Of a DNA stretch of 64,000 nt, positions 57,013 through 64,000 are shown one piece after another (position 1 is the stretch's first letter; each line of letters begins with the position of its first letter). The stretch is from assembly GCF_000231115.1 (NCBI RefSeq), contig NW_006889837.1, positions 113,271-177,270 on the forward strand. The letters are read 5' to 3'. Under the pieces are notes generated by a model. The model was not told where the DNA came from. It saw only the letters and a list, made by a program, of their open reading frames with translations, and did no database searches. The stretch comes from Vittaforma corneae ATCC 50505. Lineage: Eukaryota; Microsporidia; Nosematidae. The position numbers and the translations under genes are program-made.

Positions 57013-57214
57013 TAGGTTTAATTATTAAAATGCTTTTTATACAAGTATATCGGTGTTACTGTTGAATATAAATGATTTGGCAATGGATTTAATACATCAG
57101 GAAACCTATGCTGCTTCGCTAGTAATTGAAGTACTTTGGTTTTTAGTGTAGTCTCCTGTATCGGAATTGTCTTCCCGCCTTTTTTGAAATAAAAAACACA
57201 AAAATTTCCTTCTC

Positions 57215-59218
57215 ATGGAAAGCCAGGAAAAATTCCGAAGCTATGCAGATGTAAATAGGGAAATACAAGCCCTCATTGCATCTAAAGAAAACACACCACA
57301 GAGAGAACCAATCAGCAAACATACCGATGACGAGAACATTCTTACACTCTTGGAATCTCTCAATAAAACATACAGTGAGATAAATGCAGCACTCCAAACA
57401 GAAAATTCTCAGGCGCTAAAAGATGTCATATTAAAGAGTGATATAAAAATGAGCATGGTGTGTGAGACTTTGCTTGAAACATTAAAGAAGACCACAGAAG
57501 AAAAGAATAGTCTGATCAAGGAAAACCAGGGTTTAGAAAGAAATAAGAGAGAGCTTGAGTCTACTAACACAAGCAACAAGATTTACATTGATAAGTTGAA
57601 GAGTGAGCTCGATTTTAAGAGAGTAAATGTTGAGGAACTAAACAGAATCATTATGGATCAGAAAAACAGAATGACAGAGTTCAAGGAAGAAAGCATCAAG
57701 GCTAGGAATGAGGTACAGTTTTTTAAGGCCAAGATAGATGAAATTGAAAATCTAAGGGCAAGGGCAAATGAACGAATGGGCATTTATGAAAAGGAGCTTG
57801 AGGCCTTAAATACAGTGATCAAGGACAAGGATGATAGGATACAAACACTGACATTAGAAAAAAAGAATGAAGAGGAAAAGAATTCAAGTGTGAAAACAAG
57901 GATGGCTGAACTTGAGTCATTTGTAGATGCCCTGAATAAAAAGCTTGAAATTAAAGACAGAAATATGGCACTATGTAATAGTGAGTTAAGTAAAGTCTTA
58001 TGCGAAAATAAGAAATTGAAGGTTGAGCATGAAAAATACAAGGAGAGCAGTGTATATTATGAAGGATTATACAATAGTTTGAATTTACAGAATGCATATT
58101 TGAATTCACAGTTGAATAAAATGCTGAAAATGGGAGAATATAGCAAAGACATTGAAGGTTATATTATGAAATTTAAGAAAAATTAAAAAGAAGGAAGAAG
58201 ATAATAAAGAAACTAGAGCAAGAAAATAATAAATTGAAGGTAGGTGCAGAGGAGACTAGATCACCTGAAGATACATCTGACTCACTTCTTAAGAAGATCG
58301 AGGATTTGAATGACAAAAATGAAAAATATAAAAAGCAGATTTCTGACTTAGAAAATGAAAAAAGAAAGCTAGAATGTAAAAGCAAAAAACATCAACATAG
58401 AGGATGATGAGTTTAGAGAAAAAGTTAGGAGTATTCTAAACAAAAAGGAGACGGTTAAGCCTTCTGAGCATGGATTAAGGGATGATTTTAGATCATTTCC
58501 AGTAGAACATAAGTATCCCAAGTATAAATATGAAACACCAGCTTCTTATTTAGGTTTCAGGGATTACAACAGGCCTGCAGGGCTTGCGTCCAAGTATGAT
58601 GTCAACAAACCTACTGGGATCCTATCTAGCTACAGCAAACCTACAGAAATGATTTCTAACTATAGCAAGCCTGTAGAGACACCATTGTATAAACCTGTTG
58701 AGACGAATTACAAGCCAGTGTCAAACTATGCGACGACCTATACACCTTATCCCTCAGCTGAAGTTCCAAAAACAGCTAATCATGACATGTCATATTTAAA
58801 GCTATTTAATTTGGATCACGATTACGGTGAAGATGCTAGGCAGAACAATGATTTCATTGGCGGATTTGTAGATGACTCCAACGTTCCGCGGCCTAAACTT
58901 GAAGTAAACTATAGTAAGGAAATGGAGCCAGCGGGAAATGGTGGATCGGTTCAAATGAATAATTTTGATAGACTGTTTATGGACAAGGCAGATGATAATG
59001 CGTCGATTGAATCAGTCAAAACCTACCACACGTCATCGACACTCAAAGAAATGATGGCCAAAACCGAGAATTTGCAAAAGAAGTTTGAGGATCTTGAAAA
59101 CAAATTAGCACAAATCAACGAGGGTGAAAGCATTGATAGATTAACAGATAAAATAAAGACATGCAACAGTTATTACAGCGAGTGGAATGCAGATTCCAAC
59201 GAGTCAGATTACATTTAA
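57215..59218 (+). CDS. Long coiled-coil protein with two compensating frame breaks
   Basis: Three frame segments appear to make one gene of about 667 residues: 57215-58186, then about 58187-58390 in a second frame, then to 59218 back in the first. Segments 1 and 2 are a continuous coiled coil (..ESQEKFRSY.. to LKKIEDLNDKNEKYKKQISDLENEKRK). Segment 3 has tandem YKPVE/YSKP-type repeats and a short C-terminal coil. The breaks lie at A-runs (58178-58189 and 58384-58389) and cancel. It could be a spindle-pole or cytoskeletal protein; no family was recognised. An AAATTT box precedes the ATG. Confidence 0.65.
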
Positions 59219-59495
59219 ACAGTAAATTAGCGTTTGTGAATCTAAGGGTTTATCAATCAAATGGATTTCCTTTAGCTGGTTTTGTTGAATATTTGATTTA
59301 TTTAATATTTAACTTGGTTGGCTGGACTTCAATCAAAGCAAGCACAGCAACAAAATATCAAAATAAATAACATCGATCACATGCATATTCCCAAGCTGTA
59401 CATTGATTCTGATACACTAGTAAAATGTAATGTTTGTTTCCTGCTTGCTTGTGATTGGTCCTTTTATCTTTTTATTTTAGACAGTGCCCCCTATT

Positions 59496-60185
59496 ATGAT
59501 TCTGGATGATGCAAAAAGGTATGTAACAAGAAGAATAAAGAAAGTTGAGTTTCTTAACACCAACTTTCCCCATGATTATGATGCAGTAAACACAGAATAC
59601 AGAAGATTAAGGAATGAGCTTGATGTTTTGACTGCTGTGGTAGAAAATCTATCAAACTATGAATTTGGAGGCGCTGTAATGAAAAATTTTGCAAAGCTAG
59701 GAAACAAGCTGTCATCTACGACCAGTCTCAAAATGTTTGGGTCCAACGACATTTACACTCAGGCTGCTATTGTTGGAGAAGAGCTGTCAAACACAACTCA
59801 TAGTAGTTCAATCAAAGCCATTGGATCTAAGTTCTCTGAAGCATACCAAAAGATCTCTGCTGCTAAGACTGAGATGAATAATAAACTCAAGGAAGTCATT
59901 GGATCCCTAAAGATATTAAAGGAAGAATCCAAAACAATCGATGGTCTTAGAAGAAAGGCAGAGGATATGAGATACGATCTAGAAGAGAAAATCCAAGAAG
60001 GAAGTAGTTCGAAGGTGCAGATTGATGCACTGGCCAGCGATTTCAATACAAAGTCTCTTGAGGCTCTACGAGGGATGAAGACATTTATAGGTGATGTTGG
60101 GATTTCGGGGCTGCTAAAGAAGACTGCGTCGATTCATAGAGAATTTTCAGAAGAATCATATAGGGTACTGTCAAATGTTCAATGA
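59496..60185 (+). CDS. BAR-domain-like membrane-curvature protein
   Basis: 229 residues, almost wholly helical. YVTRRIKKVEFLNTNFPHDYDAVNTEYRRLRNELDVLTAVVENLSNYE is typical of the first BAR helix with its basic lipid-facing side. It is followed by a variable middle and two further long helices (AYQKISAAKTEMNNKLKEVIGSL.., TIDGLRRKAEDMRYDLEEK). Fungal relatives would be Gvp36/Rvs-type proteins acting in endocytosis or Golgi. The start ATG follows CCCC by five bases. Confidence 0.6.
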   Translation: MILDDAKRYVTRRIKKVEFLNTNFPHDYDAVNTEYRRLRNELDVLTAVVENLSNYEFGGAVMKNFAKLGNKLSSTTSLKMFGSNDIYTQAAIVGEELSNTTHSSSIKAIGSKFSEAYQKISAAKTEMNNKLKEVIGSLKILKEESKTIDGLRRKAEDMRYDLEEKIQEGSSSKVQIDALASDFNTKSLEALRGMKTFIGDVGISGLLKKTASIHREFSEESYRVLSNVQ

Positions 60186-60489
60186 ATTTTGGAAAAGTAT
60201 CCTATTTTAATCTATTTGTTATGTATTATTTGGCTGCTTAATATGTACTGGGCATGCTATCTTAGTGTCTGGTTCAGACTATGGCATGTGTCTGATGCTT
60301 TGATTTTTCATAATTGAACAGCAAGCCGTTATCACTAAACAAAAACAATTAAAATACTGCAATTCATATAAAAACATAAACGGCGACTAAAATCATAGTT
60401 ATAGCACATCCATATGCCTTTTTATGGTTGCATTATATTTTTGTTTGCAAAATTTTCAAGTAAATAAATAGTTGTAAAAACTTTAACCC

Positions 60490-63400
60490 ATGTACGATTC
60501 TAACGAAGCAGAAATAACAATTAGGCACAGGGGAAGGCCAAAGAAAGCGCCAACGTACTTTAAATTCAGTCCTTACGTGTACAACACGCCACTTGGATTT
60601 CAGTACACCCAGCCTACAATTCTGAATGCGAATTTTTCAGGATTGCCGTGCACCAATCCCCTGAAATACGGTGCATCAGAATCTAGAAATATTGCTGTAT
60701 TGTCACCAGACAGGAGTCCAACTGCAGCCACTGCTATGAGAAGAGAAAGAAGGTCAGCTGCAGTCAGGGCCATGATGCCACGCAAGAAGAAACGGCATTC
60801 ATCTGATGAGAGCATTTCGTCTGAAATTATGAGTGTTGAATCATTTGTGGAAGAAGATCCATATGAAAAGTTGCTAGATTATGATGAAGAAAATGACACA
60901 TACCTTGTTAAAATCCGAAGTAAAAGCTATCTTCATTGCGAATGGATACCACGCGATGAAATCAAGTCAACTAGAGTGGGTGCAATGAAAGTAAAAAGGT
61001 TTAAAAAAATTGATGTGGATCAGGATTATACTAAAATTGAGAGAATTATCCACGAGACACAAGACGAGCAGGGCAACAAGCTTGTGCTAGTAAAATGGAT
61101 GAAGCTTCCGTACGAGGCAGCTACTTTTGAGTTAACTGCTGATGCTGAGAAGTGTGAGAATTTTGAAGTTGAGATAAAAGCGTATAGAGATAGAAAGAGA
61201 ATGCGGCACATGAAACTGCCATTGGATTGGAGGCCTTCCAAGGAAAATCAGCTTAAGTTTGATAAAAGCAAAGTGTATAAAAATGGTAATACGCTTCGCA
61301 GCTATCAGATAGAGGGCGTTAATTGGCTTTTGAATAGATGGTATTTTAAGCAAAGTTGCATCATGGCTGATGAGATGGGGCTGGGTAAAACTGTCCAGAG
61401 TGTTATTTTTGTTAACTCGTTGTTTTGTGAATTTGACTACTGTGCGCCTGCATTAGTTGTAGCACCTCTTAGTACTATTGTTCACTGGGAGCGTGAGTTT
61501 AAGAACTGGACAGACCTACGCGTACTAACATATCATGGTTCGATTATGGGAAGAGATATTATTAACGAGTATGAGTTTGCCATCAAAACAGGCAATATAT
61601 CTGTAAGACTGTTTGACGTTATTATTACTACATATGAAATGGCAATGGCAGGTGCTGACCATCTAATGCAATTTGAGTATGGAGTAGCAGTATTTGATGA
61701 AGCACACCGACTTAAAAACACGTCTTCCAAGGCTGCATCTTGTCTTAGAAGCTTCTCTATTTTTCACAAAGTTCTTCTCAGCGGCACTCCCATTCAGAAT
61801 AATCTTAATGAGCTTTGGTCTCTCTTTAATTTCATTGATCCAATTAGATTTGATAATCTCAATAATTTCTTGCAGGAGTTTAAAATGGAAAAGTCGGAGG
61901 ATGTACAGAAACTCCAGAATGTGCTTAAACCATTAATGTTAAGAAGGATGAAGGAAGATGTTGAGACCACTATTCCAATGAAAGAGGAAACCATTATTGA
62001 GGTAGAGTTAACAACCATTCAAAAGAGATATTATCGGGCTATTCTAGAAAAGAACATTGAATTTCTTACTAAGGGCGACAGATCCAATGCACCCAATCTC
62101 ATTAATGCTATGATGGAGCTGAGGAAGTGCTGCATTCATCCATATCTCATTAAAGGTGCCGAAGAAAAGATTATCGGTGATTATTTAAAGAGAAAAAGGC
62201 TTTCAGGAGTTGATGACGTCTCGCAAGCAACATCACAAAATCCTGCCAAGAATTTCCAGCCAATTCAAATAGGTGAATATGCAATGACAGATTCCGACGA
62301 ATACCATAGGATCATGATCCAAAGCTCAGGAAAGTTAGTTTTGCTAGACAAGTTGTTAGCTAAACTCAAAGATGGGCATAAGGTGCTGATATTTAGTCAG
62401 ATGACCAAATGTCTTGATTTACTTGCAGACTATCTCACATACAGAGAGTATAAATTTGAGCGTATTGACGGTGGGGTGAGAGGAGACCTTCGACAGGCTG
62501 CTATTGATAGATTCTCCACGGGTGATGCGTTCGTATTTTTACTCTGCACTCGTGCTGGTGGAGTGGGCATTAATCTTACTGCTGCCGATACTGTTGTGAT
62601 ATTTGATTCAGACTGGAATCCTCAGAATGACTTACAGGCCCAAGCAAGATGTCACCGTATCGGACAGAAGAACGAAGTTAAAATCTACAGACTTATTACT
62701 AGAAATTCATATGAAAGAGAGATGTTTGACAAGGCGGGTCTAAAACTAGGACTTGATAAAGCTATTTTGCAGAAAATGAATTATCTTGAAGGACAAGAGG
62801 AGAAAACTAAAGGGGATGTCCACTCAAATCTAAAGAAAGAAGATGCCATTCAGCTTTTACTTAGAAAAGGCGCATATGGTGTATTGATGGATACGGATGA
62901 TGCATCTCAGAAGTTTTGTGAAGAAGATATTGACCAGATTCTTGAAAGGCGTACGAAAGTAGTGAAGCATAGTGAGGGAGGTAATGTGTTTTCTAAAGCC
63001 ACTTTCCAAGTTGATGAAGAGATTGATGATCCGGACTTCTGGGATAATTTATTGAACCAAAAGAAATCTGAAGAGAGTGAAGGAAGAATCAAGAGACAGT
63101 GTAGAAGGCTTTCACGTGAAGGCAACATTTCAGATGAAGATAAAGAACAGTTCAAGATCTTGTATTCAATGTATGTTAGTAAAAAAGACAATGTTGTGGT
63201 AAATAAAATGAGTAAAGAGGAGTTAGAGATATTTCAAGTGTTTGTCACCGTGCTTCACAAAGGCGTATTTGATGTTGGTATTGATATTTTTTCTGATAGC
63301 TTCAACCACACAGCTGACAACTTGAGATATTTGATTAAGTATTGCATCGATCTCTTGCCTTCACAAAGACTGAGGAATGATTTCGCTGTTGGTCTTGATA

Positions 63401-64000
63401 AGTTTTATTTAGATTACGACCCACATCTTTTTACTGCGCAGTCCGACACATATCTGAAATATTATGAGAAGTTTTTGTTTAAAATCCAGATTCCTTTGAT
63501 CCTGAAAAGTCTAACTACAACCGAAGAGCTATTAGTAGAGAAGACACGTGGATGGTCATGTGAAGATGACAAGGCACTGGTTAATCTTGTTCTCACGAAG
63601 GGCTATGACAATTTTGATTATAAAGACAAAAGCAGAGACGATATTAACCAGAGAGTAAGGAAAATTATATCGTATTTATCTCATAAGAAGGAAATTAGAG
63701 AGAATGATAACATGTATTTTAAGACAATAATGAACTTTGGGCGCTTAACTGATGACAATGAACTGGCAGTTGAGAAGTTTTTGAAGAAAGATACATCAAA
63801 ATTAAAAGAGCTGATCAATAAAATATGTATGATGTCGCGAAGATCAAGGAGAGACACTGTAGATGCTGAATGTTTCGAAAGAATTGAGTTTTTTGATATG
63901 CTTGCTGAGTTAGACGAGATTCCTATTATCAGAAAAGTAGGAATGCCCAGAAAATGGGACATTAAGAAAGATTCGGAGCTTAGACTGCATCTTTTACGAG
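60490..64000 (+). CDS. CHD-type chromatin remodelling ATPase, 5' part
   Basis: SNF2-family nucleosome remodeller, open for 1170 codons and running off the window. An AT-hook-like RHRGRPKKAP lies near residue 15. Tandem chromodomains follow at about 135-220 (YLVKIRSKSYLHCEWIPRDEI; ERIIHE..LVLVKWMKLPYEAATFEL), then the helicase ATPase with DEMGLGKT near 295, FDEAHRLKN near 402 and SGTPIQNN, and the second lobe (VLIFSQMTKCLDLL.., TRAGGVGINL, RCHRIGQ). A SANT-like segment (REGWSCEDDKALVNLVLTKGYDNF) lies near 1015-1040. The ATG follows CCC directly. The chromodomain style resembles CHD6-9/Kismet. Confidence 0.92.
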   Translation, partial: MYDSNEAEITIRHRGRPKKAPTYFKFSPYVYNTPLGFQYTQPTILNANFSGLPCTNPLKYGASESRNIAVLSPDRSPTAATAMRRERRSAAVRAMMPRKKKRHSSDESISSEIMSVESFVEEDPYEKLLDYDEENDTYLVKIRSKSYLHCEWIPRDEIKSTRVGAMKVKRFKKIDVDQDYTKIERIIHETQDEQGNKLVLVKWMKLPYEAATFELTADAEKCENFEVEIKAYRDRKRMRHMKLPLDWRPSKENQLKFDKSKVYKNGNTLRSYQIEGVNWLLNRWYFKQSCIMADEMGLGKTVQSVIFVNSLFCEFDYCAPALVVAPLSTIVHWEREFKNWTDLRVLTYHGSIMGRDIINEYEFAIKTGNISVRLFDVIITTYEMAMAGADHLMQFEYGVAVFDEAHRLKNTSSKAASCLRSFSIFHKVLLSGTPIQNNLNELWSLFNFIDPIRFDNLNNFLQEFKMEKSEDVQKLQNVLKPLMLRRMKEDVETTIPMKEETIIEVELTTIQKRYYRAILEKNIEFLTKGDRSNAPNLINAMMELRKCCIHPYLIKGAEEKIIGDYLKRKRLSGVDDVSQATSQNPAKNFQPIQIGEYAMTDSDEYHRIMIQSSGKLVLLDKLLAKLKDGHKVLIFSQMTKCLDLLADYLTYREYKFERIDGGVRGDLRQAAIDRFSTGDAFVFLLCTRAGGVGINLTAADTVVIFDSDWNPQNDLQAQARCHRIGQKNEVKIYRLITRNSYEREMFDKAGLKLGLDKAILQKMNYLEGQEEKTKGDVHSNLKKEDAIQLLLRKGAYGVLMDTDDASQKFCEEDIDQILERRTKVVKHSEGGNVFSKATFQVDEEIDDPDFWDNLLNQKKSEESEGRIKRQCRRLSREGNISDEDKEQFKILYSMYVSKKDNVVVNKMSKEELEIFQVFVTVLHKGVFDVGIDIFSDSFNHTADNLRYLIKYCIDLLPSQRLRNDFAVGLDKFYLDYDPHLFTAQSDTYLKYYEKFLFKIQIPLILKSLTTTEELLVEKTRGWSCEDDKALVNLVLTKGYDNFDYKDKSRDDINQRVRKIISYLSHKKEIRENDNMYFKTIMNFGRLTDDNELAVEKFLKKDTSKLKELINKICMMSRRSRRDTVDAECFERIEFFDMLAELDEIPIIRKVGMPRKWDIKKDSELRLHLLR

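Noticed and set aside
58376..58400. 25-base GT..AG that would restore frame in the coiled-coil gene
   Set aside because: The spliced codon would be TAG, a stop.

Overview
The window looks like part of a microsporidian nuclear genome (an obligate intracellular relative of the fungi). The DNA is AT-rich by eye and the genes are eukaryotic. Proteins are shortened or divergent versions of conserved eukaryotic machinery. Almost every gene is a single open frame. Many start codons sit just after a C-run (CCC, once GGG), often with an AAATTT box 10-30 bases further upstream. That pair of signals is described for microsporidia, and I used it to choose start codons. Intergenic gaps of 100-900 bases are wider than in the most compact microsporidia such as Encephalitozoon, which hints at a Pleistophora/Trachipleistophora/Vavraia-like lineage. 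That lineage assignment is inference only.

Layout. 0.1-3 kb: a small helical protein and proteasome RPN2. 3.1-4.9 kb: two secreted lineage-specific proteins, one frame-broken. 5.1-17.2 kb: nucleoporin Nup98, TFIIA-gamma, a glutathione peroxidase, an SM vesicle-fusion protein, ribulose-phosphate epimerase, an AT-hook protein, a J-like membrane protein, decapping enzyme DCP2, a possible relic helicase, a Rho-like GTPase and a possible tRNA-splicing endonuclease subunit. 17.4-17.7 kb: an assembly gap. 17.7-20.6 kb: two unrecognised genes. 20.9-24.7 kb: MKT1 (split, possibly by a 19-nt intron), TAP42 and RTF1. 25-36.9 kb: a Ser/acidic protein, a PIG-U-like protein, proteasome PUP3, P5A ATPase SPF1, a large unknown, an RFC subunit, a Spa2-domain protein and a GATA factor. 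37-37.8 kb: gene-poor, with a possible snRNA-like gene. 37.8-44.1 kb: pyruvate dehydrogenase E1-alpha, a small basic protein, V-ATPase F, small proteins, BUD20, NNF1-like and lipin/PAH1. 44.7-46.3 kb: a convergent pair of secreted proteins. 46.8-64 kb: RanBP1, unknowns, a secretory HSP70, NAP1/SET, a NUG1-like degenerate GTPase, LSM2, a frame-broken coiled-coil protein, a BAR-like protein and the 5' part of a CHD-type chromatin remodeller that runs off the window.

These are mostly independent housekeeping genes rather than an operon. Themes are protein turnover (RPN2, PUP3), chromatin and transcription (TFIIA, RTF1, CHD, NAP1, GATA), mRNA decay and splicing (DCP2, LSM2, MKT1), nuclear transport (Nup98, RanBP1), ER and membrane biology (SPF1, PIG-U, lipin, SM protein, HSP70) and a small set of secreted proteins of the kind expected at the host interface. 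Several proteins keep a family's fold but have lost its catalytic or binding residues, including the J-like protein and the NUG1-like GTPase. No tRNA, rRNA, transposon or CRISPR array was recognised.
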